Shown here: positions 44,915 through 56,710 of the stretch, in pieces | How positions within the stretch are numbered: the stretch's first letter is position 1 | Layout of the letters: each line of letters starts with the position of its first letter | Source: Paramarasmius palmivorus | Taxonomy: Eukaryota; Basidiomycota; Agaricomycetes; Agaricales; Marasmiaceae | Length of the DNA: 64,000 bases | Assembly: GCA_037176845.1 (NCBI GenBank) | Contig: JAYKXP010000156.1 | Location: 38,306 to 102,305 of the forward strand | Reading direction: 5' to 3' | The notes under the pieces: model-generated | What the model saw: the letters and a program-made list of their open reading frames with translations, nothing else | What the model was told of the DNA's origin: nothing | Database searches by the model: none | Translations under genes and position numbers: made by a program

Positions 44915-45880
44915 AGCATCAGTATCTCGACGACGGCCAGCTCGTAGATTGATATGCTACTCACCGAGGTCTTTGATCCCTTCTTCCAAGGATCTCTCGA
45001 GTCTTAATCGCGACCCTCAACACCCATCTCCTAACGTCCCAGTCGAACGTTAGCATAGCACCCGATACCACCCAAAACCTTGCATCCAACATTGGAGGAT
45101 AGGCAAGAGCTTGTAGGGGTGACAGGCAATTGTCGAGATCCATGAATGCGGGGACGTTCATCGTAGAGGGGAGCAGGGTGTGTTCGTATCCGCGGGTTTG
45201 AATTTGAGGTGCGTTGAAAGTTGGAATCGAGGCTAACATTCAGAGTGAGTAAAAGTTGTGCATATGGAAGAAAGAAGTTCACCTTGTTATGTACCGGCGG
45301 ATAGCGTTGGCTGGGCATCTACTCTCCGTCAAACGTTGGGCTTGAGTGACGACGAACGCTCGGAACCTTGGGAGTGCATTTGGGTTGTAGACTTTGGTTG
45401 GGTGCGCGAAGGATTCCCAAGACATTTCTTCTGGCAAGGGCAGGTTGAGCGTGGATTGAGGACATGGTAGGCTGGGAGGACGGTAGGGCTGAAGCTATAG
45501 GAGTGCGCATGCGCAAGGGTGTTGTTGGTTGTAGTAAAGTTGTGGGTACGTTGAGGGCTTCAAGGGCATGTCCTAGGCGGGAGTTGAGGTTATGAGAGCA
45601 TGGAGCGTTTTGAAGCGTTGAGAACGCAACTTTTCGTAGTCATTCAGGCAACAAAACCTCCACTTTGAGCAAGGAAGAAGTCCGGGATGTCGAGGTTGGC
45701 CTAAGCATGACGCGTGACGCGTGATTTTGTCCTGAGATGGGTTGAGAGCACTTCCAGGGATGCAGGAGGAAAAACACATACCTGTCATCATATTTGGGAA
45801 GAGGCTAATATACGTTGAATTGGATTCCTTGGAGGTGTAGTCTATGGGTGAAGAAAGAGGTGGTGGTCAAGGCGGAAGAG
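44915..45880 (-). pseudogene. Z-type relic (j)
   Basis: Minus-strand relic. The core-proximal exon is open as TRHASCLGQPRHPGLLP and then LNDYEK (about 45745-45640). The distal part includes a CGTCAAACGTTGG segment and an intron start near 45290. A small internal duplication GACGCGTGACGCGTGA at 45710-45725 lengthens this exon. Confidence 0.35.
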
Positions 45881-45945
45881 TGTTTGCCGGCGGCACTTCT
45901 CTTCTCAAAACGATCATGTCGTTCAAAGCGCGGCACTATACGGTA
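45850..45945. promoter_or_regulatory. Bidirectional core P9
   Basis: TTGCCGGCGGCACTT at 45884-45898, followed by ATGTCGTTCAAAGCG at 45915, the Y2 start shared with P11 and (as ATGTTGTTC) P13. Confidence 0.5.
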
Positions 45946-48900
45946 CGTTCAGTTGATTCATGTGCACCATTTTAGGTCTGATATATCTTGATTAAGCAGC
46001 TCACCAAACTCGAGTGCAAGGCTCGAAGCGGGCGCTCAAGACATGACTATCTGGAATTCGGTATGTGCGTTACTCTCAACGCTTTCCCATCGTCGCTCAT
46101 TGCTTTCCCTCGGCAGATACAAGCCTAAAACGCCATCTGTACTCCCTCAAAGCTACTTCACTCATCTATTATCCAACGTCTCTCATCAAACAGTATTCCT
46201 GACACCACCTCTATCTTGTTCCCAATCACTACAAGCTCAAACGACGACATAGCCTCCACACAAGCTTAACCACCCCGACTAGGCTGCAATTGCGGACATT
46301 GACGCGACGTGGACCTTGAAATGCTCCTTTATAGCTCCCACTTGCGCTACCACAAGACGTATAATGACTTCGGCCAACATGCTCCACCTCGCATCCTAGT
46401 CTAAACGCTGCCACCTCTCAGTAGGGTTCGGCAGGACAACCGCTACCGCGATACTTTCAGCCTTATCCGTTGCATAGCATCCAGCCTCTCATCGCAACCC
46501 CACTCCATGCAACCAACATTCTGCACCCTCGTTTGGCTCAGCCCATATCGAGTCCCGTAATGACGGTTGAGTTGGGCTTGTTGGTGCTATCGTATAACAT
46601 CCACGGTAAGTGCTTGCTGTTCCCTGCCTTTTCAATGCGTTTTGCTGACATCCTACTATCCATAGTGGGGACGAGAGCCTCTCAAACTCCAGCCTGTCAG
46701 TTGGGTGACAACGAACTCTTGTCTCCTCACTGTCACGCCCAATGATCATGCATCCTCGTTGATACAGAGATGTCTTGGTCTGGCAGCGACAGCTAACGCT
46801 CCGTCATTACCCTGCCCCATAGCCGCATTCTCCTCGATTTCATCCTCTAGACCATGCGCGATACTGCCTCACGACGTCGTCATGGAGATCCGATTGGAAA
46901 GTGGCCGTTATAGGAGTTATGCCTACTACACCATCTCTAAGGGCACGAGCCCGCGAGTCTTTTTTTGGTGCAGGCATTCTTGCGAGATTCAGATGCTGGT
47001 AGGCTCTGGATCTCTCGTTACTCAGGCTGTCGAACATCAATCCTTCAACAAGTCTTGAAGTGTCGATATCCAACAACTTTTCCAGCAGAACACCGGAGGG
47101 GCGATGTTCATTCACAGCCAACGTTCCGCTAGAATCCTCAAGACAACGTTCACACTTCAGCGAATCGATACCACTGTCTTCCTCTTGTACAACACCGCTG
47201 CCTAGGTTTCTAGTTCAGGATATGTCTTCGTTGGTATGTTTCATTCCGCCTCCGCATAACGCTTCTTTTCGCTGATCTCTGCTTTACCCCAAGGTTACTC
47301 TGACTCTTACATGACAAGGCATCATACAGCTCCGGACGAACACATCCTTGTTTATTGTGAATCTCGAGCCCATTAGTGGTGCCTGGCGAATACTCAACGT
47401 AAAAGCTCGAAGGAAGAATACGAGGATGTGCGAGGTATCAACCTCGTTTATCGGTAAGTCTGCTCCTCTCGGCCTCAGTCTTTCGGTACTGATGTCTCTT
47501 TGTCCCAACTAGCATGGCGCTGACACCAACTTCCATAGACCCAAAACAGAAAACTATTGCTCGTATTGAAGGAGATGCACAATCATGGACTTGGGTTGGT
47601 GGTGTAGGGTGTAGTTCGGCGAGAGACTACGCGCTGAATTCATTTCTCAGACGTTCGCTAGCGGGAACGAGTGTATATGTCTACCTCGAGGGTTCGGCCT
47701 ATAGCTAGTCTCGTGGGTTCTTATTCTACTTCTGTCCAGCGGTTGATACTCATTCTCTAGCTAGGATTATACCGGAACCCAGGTAGAAGACATCGGCATT
47801 CGGTATGCTACCTCTGTGTGACGAGCTCAGGTGGCAAAACCGGGTCTTCAACGTGTAAATCAGCGTTGAATGATATTCCATCTGCCCGTATCCAATCTGT
47901 ATTTCTTCTGCTTGCTCTTGCTCAAGCAAGCCCTCGTATGTCGAGATCTCGAAGATTTTGGCGTCTTATGGATAGCTCGGTATCGGTGGACAAAGTTTTG
48001 GGTGTCGGATGTCGAGTCCGTGAGATGACGGGTGTGGAAAGCGCATTAGATTTGCTTCTGTTCCCAGTAAGCACTTTCTTTCTGTTTCTTATCACTCGAT
48101 GGCTGTTGACACCGTATAGATACAGATCACCAACATAAATGAAGACTGCAATAACTCGCGAGTCGCAGGGTCTACTCGTTATACCTAGCAAACCGTGCCA
48201 TGGAAGACACCATCCTACAGCCAGACGCAGTTTCCCCAGCATGCCGGCTATCTTCTTCCTTTTCAGACGCAACGCTGTACGACCCCATCCACATCTCAAT
48301 CGGAACCGGGTGTAACACCTCACCACGCAATGGACCCATTTGAGCTCCAGCTCAATGTTCAATGTTCAACGTCCAGCTTCTCAACTGAAACCTCAAGGTC
48401 GAGCGCTCGGAATAACTGCCCGAGGCGTACACCAAAACCCCGGTGACTAGTAACACCTCCACGTCCATTCCTCTTTCTCCAGTCACTGTCCTGCATGCAT
48501 ACTCTCACTCGAGCTTTCGAGTGTTCCGGAGAAGACACAAGGAACCAAATTGCAGCGGCGGTCACTTGATTTTGGGCCTTTCCTCGGATTGAGAATGCGC
48601 AGTGGTCCATGGTTGTGGAGTATAGGCGAGATAATGTGAGGCAAAGGAGTGAGTATTTCTCCATACTGTTTCTTGTCAACATATATACTAGCCGCTAACT
48701 CTGTGTCGGCGTTGCAGGTACCAGCTTTCAGGCAAGATGTTCAAGACCCCTACTCTACAATTTTCGCCCCTTCGGAAGATCTTTACAACCGCCTACCCAT
48801 CTAGCATTGATGCAGAATCACCAGTTCTGTCAATACGCAGATGATTTCTTCGTGTCTTTGGTCTGTGATGGCCAGCTTCCGTCTTTCACCTGCTCGACAA

Positions 48901-49690
48901 TCGCATATGCCTAGACCCGAGCTGGTATCGAGGTTTCGAGAACAGAGGTATGGTCTGGGTGTGGTCAGCGTAGTTGCCAAGGCTAGTTTGCTGTTCTACG
49001 TGTCGGCGGCCCTAGTCCGGGAAGCGCGGGTGCAGGCGATGGTGGAAATGGTGGCTGGGAAACGGTCGAGCTATTACGCATCGCAGATGATGCTATAGTT
49101 TTCCTAGTAGAGAGGAAGCGAAGAGTAAGCTGCCAGTTTTGGGAGCTGGTTTTGCTCACTGATAGCTTCAGTTGATGAACGTTGACGTTGTACTTGGAGC
49201 GATATATGTCTGGATTTGATATGTACTCGTATTCGTACGTCCTGTGTCCGTTTGGTTCATTTGCGGTCTAACCGGCGTTTTTTTTCTAGCTTCAAACCAT
49301 GCATGTGGTGTTCTAAGAATTGGCTGATGTTAGTACTGGTTTGCCTCTACCTCGAGACCTTATCTCGCACAAATAACTGGGCCTACTATCTAAGGTTCCG
49401 CTACTCGACACGATGAACCAACTCCCCGTGCCCAAGACCCAATGGCAAGATGGACAGGCTTGGTGAAGATGAGAGGTCACCGACATCTCAGATGGAGATG
49501 CATAGGTATGTTAGGCTTTGTTCTGAGCCTTTCAGAGTCTGACTAACGTTCTTATAGCTTGCAGGTATGTGCAAAGATACAGACGATGTCATTTCGTTTG
49601 TTGGGTACGGCGAGAAGACGTACTGGTCGATATAGGGGAAACTTCGTGTATTGCTCGAGACCTAGATATTGTACATATGGACTCGTGATA
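45915..49690 (+). pseudogene. Y2-type relic (i)
   Basis: Starts ATGTCGTTCAAAGCG; second exon CAGCTCACCAAACTCG; donor GGTATGTGCG. It is the longest Y2 copy (about 3.8 kb). An open stretch at 46705-47058 and the GGCTATATC-like introns near 46604 and 47232 are visible. The 3' block at 49390-49610 matches 16900-17130 (NGKMDRL-type exon, intron, CTTGCAGGTA) but is frame-shifted. No continuous product. The middle part 47500-49100 contains no block I recognise from the other copies. Confidence 0.25.
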
Positions 49691-49699
49691 CTACCGTGC

Positions 49700-49915
49700 C
49701 CCAAACAGTTCAGAGCGCTGAAAAGAAAGTGAGGCCAGGTAGAGAAATCGAGAGATTTACGGGAAGAACAAATCTTTGAATACGCCGTGTCGTTCGTGTT
49801 TTCCTCTGAGGAATTGATCAGGCGTACTCCCAGGAATGTAAACGTTAGTAGACATATCTATCCCAAACGTACATGGGAGGCTAGATCCCTTTGAGGAAGG
49901 AGTACGCGTAAAGCC
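49700..49915 (-). pseudogene. Short Z-type relic (k)
   Basis: Counterpart of 17190-17495 without the palindromic insert. Contains TTGAATACGCCGTGTCG and the CCCAGGAATGTAAA block. Confidence 0.3.
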
Positions 49916-49970
49916 TTTGCCGCGGCGCTTGGGTTGCTTCCAAACCATCACCTCTTTCAACGCGTTCAGG
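49890..49970. promoter_or_regulatory. Bidirectional core P10
   Basis: TTGCCGCGGCGCTT at 49917-49930 with CACCTCTTTCAACGCGTTCAG before GTGCGTTC. Same variant as P4 and P7. Confidence 0.5.
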
Positions 49971-51660
49971 TGCGTTCAACTATTTCTTACTCGACTTTTT
50001 CGTTCTCATACCTTCTAATAGCTAATAGCTCAGCTCAGTAAAGTCGACTTCAAGTACTACCGGAGGCGTTATAGGATTTTCTAGACTTTTGGTATGTACA
50101 CTAGTCTGTCTTCGGTTTTCATCGTTGCTCATTGCCCACACGCAAGCACGCGCCCAATTCAACATATACACCCCCAAAAATGTACTCCAGTGCATCTCCG
50201 ACCCAGGAACATCCTATCTCCCTCGCAAACACGCTTCCAGCCCATGAAAAGACATGGCATTGTCCACTACACCTAATGCCGGCTCAACGACCTTACGCAC
50301 TCGAAATGAGCCTTGCATATGCTTCAAGACGAGTGGCCCAACATCTAGCATTTCTCAGGAATCCATACTCTCCCAGAAGAAGACCTTAACACCACTTCCT
50401 CATCCTCGTGCCTCGCGCATCCCATCTGATCTTCCAACCCATTCCGCCTTCTCCCTGGGTCAACACGCTCCGCCTAATAACTTGACCTAACCACGATTGG
50501 GTTTATTATCGATGAGGAGCTAGCATCAAGGCAAAAAAAAGATCGTCAGTGAGGGGTACTAGTCTTTACAGTAACGCCCAAGGTGTGTTTCTTTTACTCT
50601 TTTTCTGCCCGTTTTGCTGACCTTTACACCTTTAACTTCCAGTCAAACCGACACATGCGAAGTTTTCGGGACCTTCCCAGCCAAATATTCCCCTGCTTCA
50701 TCAATACGGCACCCGAACAGAGTATTGGGGGCATCCACCTACCCGAACTACCCCCTTCTCAATTCAGATCCCTCATCCTAATCACCTAGAGCGCACGGAG
50801 ATTCTTTCGAGGTTGTTCCGCCAAGAAAGATGCGGGGGTGTAGCCGAGGTCGAATCTCGTAGCTGCGTTTTACCCCCATGTCCACCCCCAACTCCGAAAC
50901 TGGGTGTTTCTTTCTTCGAGTTTAGGGATGGGGACGTTGGCCATAGAGGTTCAGACGATGTGGGTGTGGGTGTGGATATGGAGGTCAAGGTGGAGAGGTA
51001 CCATGGGCGTACGTAGGAGTGAAGGCTTGGGCGTACACCCACACATGCCTTGCACCGTGTATACAGACACCAGTTGCGGCATATGCCTCTCCGACTGGGG
51101 GTGTAGCGAGGAGTAAGGAAGTGTGGATTCTGGATGAACCGCGCAAGCTCTGGCAGCCGGTTTTACTTCGTGGCGATGGATGATAATGACGATCCCAGGA
51201 CAGTGTTCTACGTTGGCAGCACTAGTACGTTGTTCATTATCTCGTTTGAGTGTTTCGCCGGCTGATTGTCGTCTTCTTTACAGGCTCGAAGTTCTGGGTG
51301 TCCCCATCCCTTCGGTTACTGTCCGAATAAGGCTTTGGACGTGTGATGGCATTGGTAGAGCTTGTTTTCGCTCCCGGTTCTCAGCAGGAATATGTATGAG
51401 TGGCCATTCTATATTGTATCCGGAATTCATGCAACATGTTCATTGAACTACTCTGTATCTTCTATGTACACGCGGCACGTCTTCCTCGTCAATCCGGAAG
51501 TACAACAGCTACACATAATAACACGTTGTTGGACCAGGGCATTCCTTTGTTACAGTTCGAGTCAACGGTAGCCCTTTGGCTGTGGCGAGACCTTTGATAT
51601 CAATAGCTTGTAAAGTATATAGCGAATAACAATGTCATGTCGACGTCTATATGTGGTAAA
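49945..51660 (+). pseudogene. Y-type relic (j)
   Basis: Closest relative of the copy at 33000-34650; 50506-50588 is identical to 33539-33621. The FWVSPSLRLLSE block (about 51290) ends in a TAA where the sister copy is open. The second exon has an extra TAGCTAA/CTCAG duplication near 50022-50040. Ends at H5. Confidence 0.35.
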
Positions 51661-51662
51661 CA

Positions 51663-51682
51663 TCCTTCCCTAAATGGAAGGA
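51663..51682. repeat. Convergent-junction hairpin H5
   Basis: TCCTTCC CTAAAT GGAAGGA, 7 bp stem. The preceding block is CGACGTCTATATGTGGTAAACA. Confidence 0.5.
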
Positions 51683-51689
51683 GGTCTTG

Positions 51690-53120
51690 AGGTGCCGACT
51701 TTCAACGCTGCTGCTTATAGAATAGCGTCAGCATCTCGAGAGCAACTAACTCCTAGATCAAGATGCTACTTACAAGGCTTTTTGATCTCTTCTTCCGAGA
51801 ATCTTTCGCAAAACCTCAAGCACATCCCCTAACGTCCTAGCCGAACGTTGGTATACCCCCAAAACCCGGCATCCGACGTAGGAGAATGACAGAGATCTCT
51901 ACGTGGAAGCTCAGTAGGTGATTGTTGAGATGTGGGAATGGGTGGGAATTCACCAAAAAGGGCGGGGTGTGTTGGTCTTCATATCCGCGTAATCGACCGG
52001 GCTTGAGATGTGATACAGTGGAGTGATGCCTTGTGGGTGTATTGGTGTACACCTTGCTATGCCCTGCATGGAATTTCCTTCCAACGCTGCGATGGAGTGG
52101 GATACAGACTATCGAGGCCTCGGGTTGTGGATTTGGGGTGCTGGTGGCGTGAAGAGAATATTGGATCATCTCAGAGTCGATGATCCTTCCGGCAAGAGCG
52201 AGTTGCAATTGGGCGCAGAGGCAGGGTATAATCGGTTAAGAGGATGGTGGGGCTGAAGCCAGGGGGTATGCGCGATGGTGTTAAAATAGCTGTAGCCGCG
52301 TGTTGAGTACGTTGAGTGCTCCGAAGTTATGTCCTAGGTAGGAGTAGAGGCCTTTAGAGCGGGATATGAGTTGGAGCGTTTGAAACGTACCTTTCATAGT
52401 CATCCAGCACACTCAGAGCAACGAAAAGGTCCGGAATGTCGACGTTGGAGGCATGACGCGTAGTTTTGCACTGAAATAGGTTGAGAGCCTTGCCAGGAAC
52501 AGAGGAGGAGTCACGTACCTATTGCAACGTTGGAAAAGAGGCAGGTAAGTTGAATAGGTATCCTTGAAACGAGCAGCTGGTTGAGCTGCATGAGAGGTGA
52601 TGGGGTCGACGTGACGCTTGATGTTCAGAAGTCGATGTGGTACACGACTTCATTTCGATGGATGCTATTCCGTCAGAGCAGGCGAGAGAAAGTGCGAGGA
52701 GGCACGATAGAGCTGGAGCGAAGGGAGTATGTGCAAGGGTGTTCTTGACGGCAGTGAAACTAGTGAAGGCGCGTTGAGTGCTTCGGGGATGCTTCCTAGG
52801 CGGGAGTTGAGGCTATGAGAGCAAGGAATGTGCTGAAGTGATGAGTACGTACCTTTTCCTGCTTATCCAGCCAGCGAACTGTCCGCCCAGAGCAATGAAA
52901 GAGGTCGGAATGTTGAAATCAGCGGGCACGATGCGTAGTTCTGACCTAAGAGATGGTTAAGCGTGCTGCTAGGGATAGAACTCGATAGAGGAGAAGAGTC
53001 GCGTACCTATTGTAAGGTTAGAAAAGATGTGATTATGTTGGATTAGAGTTCCTATGTTGGATTGGATTGCTTGGAGAAGCAGTCTATAGGTGAGGAAAGA
53101 GGTGGTAGTCGAGGTGGAAG
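51690..53120 (-). pseudogene. Z-type relic (l) with internal tandem duplication
   Basis: The core-proximal part occurs twice, at about 52380-52560 and 52850-53060. Each has a TCATCCAGC or TTATCCAGC donor side, an AGAGCAA segment, a TTRHA-type exon and a TACCTATTG intron start. The first repeat reads CKTTRHASNVDIPDLFVALS in frame. The remainder (51780-52250) matches 34750-35200. The duplication makes this copy about 1.4 kb. Confidence 0.4.
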
Positions 53121-53205
53121 CGTGTTTGCCGCCGGCACTCAGTGACCTTTTCTCAAAACGATCATGTCGTTCAAAGCGCGTTGGGCTCTTTACAGTGCTA
53201 CAAAG
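53095..53205. promoter_or_regulatory. Bidirectional core P11
   Basis: TTGCCGCCGGCACT at 53126-53139. A CAGTGACC insertion separates the core from the TCTCAAAACGATC tract and the ATGTCGTTCAAAGCG start at 53164. Confidence 0.5.
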
Positions 53206-55020
53206 GTGAGCTTGACCGGTACACGCTCATTATTTTTGACTCTAATAGATCCAAAATAGCTCCGCAGGATAGACCTCAAATGCAACTACTCAAGGCATGG
53301 TGACACTACCAGTTGAAACCCGGTACGTACCCTGTTCATTCTACTAGCTTCCATCAAGACTCATTCAATCTCCTTGTACGCAAGTAGATGACACCTAAAT
53401 TTTCAAAGATGGACTCTACTCTAGACTTATCGCTATCCCAACATTTCATACTTTCCGACACCACCTCGACCTTTCCAAAGGTTACGCTATAGCTACAAGT
53501 CCAAGTATCTGCTAACAAGACCCGCTGGCAAACCATCGCTATCCATGGCCCTCAACTGCTTTCTAAACAAAAGTCAAGTTTCTTCATCGCGCAATCATGT
53601 TCGGTTGCAATTCCACTCCTACACCGGATACGGTCCCCAGTCCGAACGCTGCAGGCACTACGCCCCAATTCCACCCTCTGCGAATCCACCGTGCAGCTTC
53701 CTCCGCACCGCTCCCTCCTTTTCCAAGCACCGTTCCTTGTATACCAGTTTCGCCGCGTTGGGAATCGCCGATTTCCTAGTAGCAACACACTGCCCCCTCA
53801 CACACCCCATCTTTGCTCGCGTATTCCACCGCGAAAGGTCGCAAAAGAGCTTGCTGTGGATTGTATGGTGGTTAAGGGCTCGGCTCAGAGGATTGGTATG
53901 GTCGAAACGATGGTCAAGGTTCTACTAAGGTCAGGACCGTCATGTCTTTTTTTAAACGTTATTTACTGATACCTATCCCTTGATAGGGTGTTAATCATAA
54001 CGTTTTAAAGACTTCTCAGTCAGAGCAGCATATCCCGAACTTCTGACTTCAACCAGCACGCCCAGTACCATCTCGCCGTCGGTACAGTACCCAATTCGGT
54101 TTCGGCGTATCTGCAGCAAACTTTTCGCCCATCTCCTGATCCGCATCTCGCTCTTCCACATCTCATCCTTCAGAACTGTACCCCAAGTCTGGATTCCAAG
54201 CCTTTTTAGGCTCGGAACGTTTTACCAGCACTGTCGCGGGTATAGGCAACGTCTGCAGCTCAGGGAAAGAGGAATCGCGAGTTGCTGTCGATGGATATGG
54301 GTTAAAAGAGTAGTGTGCTAGCTGTTGGGGTTTACATGCACGAGAGCACGGTCATCAACGTGGAAGACCGGCATTCTCTTCGGCCAAGGATTCCTCGATG
54401 CTATTGCTGTTCCCTGAGCTATCGAATCCTTGACGAGACTCGAGGATTTGATAACAAGATCTCTAAACGATTGTACGTCCTATCAATCATTCTAGTGGCT
54501 TTTTTTCACTGATAGTTGTTTTTAGCGGTGCCTTGATCTTGTTTGAACGGGCAATGGCAAGAGCTTCCGAGGGCGAGATAGAGAAGAGAAGGGATGGGTA
54601 CGTCTATATCTTTTGCTGTTCTCTCCGAGCGTGCGGTTACTGACGCCGACGTTCACTCTAGCTAGGACATCTGGCTAAAGCTGCCGTTGGTCGACTTTCG
54701 AACGACATGAAGATACTTTGAAGGACAAGGGCTCGACCGAACCCAGGTGGACGTGGCAGTGAACGTCGATAGACAGAACTCTTAATTCAAGCTTCAAGCT
54801 TCAGGAGGAACGTGTACCAAGGAATTGGGATCCAAGGGTGAGTTGCATGTGGAAGTTAAGTGAGTTCTTGTTCTGCGCTTTCCCTGTACAAGAAACGGTA
54901 GCTTATCCTCGTTCTCTCTCGATAGATTCAAGTTTCCTAGAGCAGAAGACATTCGCATTGGACGATTCTATCTGGCGACGTGAAGACACCCTGATATATG
55001 AAGCCCACATCACTCAATGA
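53164..55020 (+). pseudogene. Y2-type relic (k), uninterrupted relative of 17720-20000
   Basis: First exon ends at TACAAAG before GTGAGC; second exon CTCCGCAGGATAGACC; donor GGTACGTACCC. The middle block 53545-53928 is open in one frame. After the empty insertion site at 53947-53955, the sequence follows 18930-19360 and 19480-19640 of the other copy. Ends near 55020 with a TATGAAGCCCAC block. Stops present. Confidence 0.35.
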
Positions 55021-55194
55021 GCGCAGATCTTGACGCAGCCGATGGTCTCGTACGTTTGGTGTCGTATTACTTCGGCCCTTTGAGTCTTCTGACTTTAGCA
55101 TTCTTAGACCCGTACAAGTGCAGGGCGCAGCAGACAAAGCTATGCCTCGGAAGGCTCGGTGCAAGGCGCTCGGGCGCGTATAGCTGTGTCAGCT

Positions 55195-55560
55195 ATTGAC
55201 TGGACAGTGTATCGACATTGTCGTCTGGGTGTAAATTATACCAATACCATGACTCGAATTTTCGAAGCTTATCCATATCCCTGCATCGCTCAAGTCTCCT
55301 AATACTGCGAAATGAACGGATGAACCTCTGAAGCTTGGTCAAGAGGATGTGGCGAACATGGCGTACCTTTGTTCGCTGAGGTACAGCTCAGCATTGACTA
55401 GTTCTCGGAGACGACCCCGACAAATGCCCGAAACTTCGAGCTTCAAGCACGAGAGTTGTGATGCAGCATAGTTACACAGTCTGAGCCAACTTATGGACCC
55501 TGGAAAACGCATGTAGAAATGAAGCATTGAAATCGCGTCTTGAGCTCCCGCGAGAGCTCA
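55195..55560 (-). pseudogene. Unrecognised relic V2
   Basis: Counterpart of V1. On the minus strand, after a possible acceptor, an Arg-rich exon-like stretch (RRLERCRDMDKLRKFESWYWY) runs to a stop near 55196. It is out of frame in V1. Too short and too variable to name. Confidence 0.2.
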
Positions 55561-55684
55561 GACGTGTAGCTGTGCTCTGGAAAGTTGTTCAAGCGTGTTG
55601 CTGAGATCAAACATGGAATATATACTTATCTTGACATTTGATTATGCATGTATTGGGAGAACGGTAGTGTGAGCTTCGGAGAAA

Positions 55685-56098
55685 GTGACGGAAGTTGCCG
55701 CGGACAATGCGAATCGCACCTTGACCTCGTTCCCCTATATTCCTCTTCCTTCTTCAACTTACGGTCGTCCTCCAAGCCGTCTCTTCGACATTTTGCTGGA
55801 CGAAAACTACCGAATGAACCCCACGAGTTATCTTGACGACCATCTGAACCTTCAGAGCGTCAAAACAAGTAAAAAAGCAATCACCCATATCTTACGCGTT
55901 AGTCTGACCTACCCTTTCCATTCCAACAAGCTAACGAATGAAACCACCTCTAGACATCTAGAACGTGATTTTAGTACTTTTAGTGCTCGTCACCTTTGGT
56001 TTTCGGTGATTTTCCCGGTCGGGATTGTCGTTCCATTCGACAAATTTCGCAGACCGTATTTGAATTTGGGAACACCGACAGTTGACCGACAGGGATAA
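55685..56098 (+). pseudogene. Open frame W2 upstream of X6
   Basis: 137 codons, MTEVAA start and a VVPFDKFRRPYLN end, as in W1. The middle is in a different frame from W1 because of indels. The region occurs upstream of X3, X5 (decayed) and X6. Unrecognised. Confidence 0.2.
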
Positions 56099-56369
56099 AA
56101 GCTCAAATACTGGCTTTGGGCTTCCTGTAATCGTGATGTGCTGAAAAGTATCTCATCTATATCATGTTCAGGTGAGTACTTTCGTAGTCCCCAAATCAGA
56201 ATGTTTTGCTGACCTTGTGCCGTCGACAGCGACCGATTCAATGCAACCTCTGGTTCTCCTACAAGCTTCTGCTGGGCACCTAGAAACCAGCTTCGTGCTT
56301 TCTTTCTGTCTGTTTTGGGTTCCCGTACTCCCGCGTCTGCGCCTACCTCATCTTCAGACATCCCTTGCT

Positions 56370-56710
56370 GGGATTTTGAAGCCTCGAATGCTTGTACCAC
56401 CACACGAAACATCGAACAGAGCAAGCCCAGGATCGTTGGTTGGCCTTTCCTTCACCTGGTGCCCCAAGATACTCAGACCCTAGATGTACATCGCACGGCG
56501 CTCTTTCGAAGCTGCGCCCATGTCATCGACAAGCGCTGTGAATGTCATTTTTCCTGTTCGCCATGCGGCATGACTCACAGCAATACAATCGATATCGATA
56601 TCATTCGTTCACACGCTCAACGTCCGACTGCTGTGTCGGAACAGCCTTATGGTGAACATGCGCTCTACACGCTCACACACACACCTTGACCTTCAACCAC
56701 CACCATTGCC
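56370..56710 (+). promoter_or_regulatory. Conserved upstream region of X6
   Basis: Ordered blocks as for X1, X3 and X5, with CAATCGATATCGATATC at about 56586-56602 and the start codon at 56711. A CACACACAC run precedes the ATG, as in X1. Confidence 0.55.

Noticed and set aside
53545..53928. Several overlapping open frames of 80-160 codons at 17.9-18.4 kb and 53.5-54.0 kb
   Set aside because: Three frames on both strands are open at once in low-stop, GC-balanced sequence. None is consistently preserved between the two copies.
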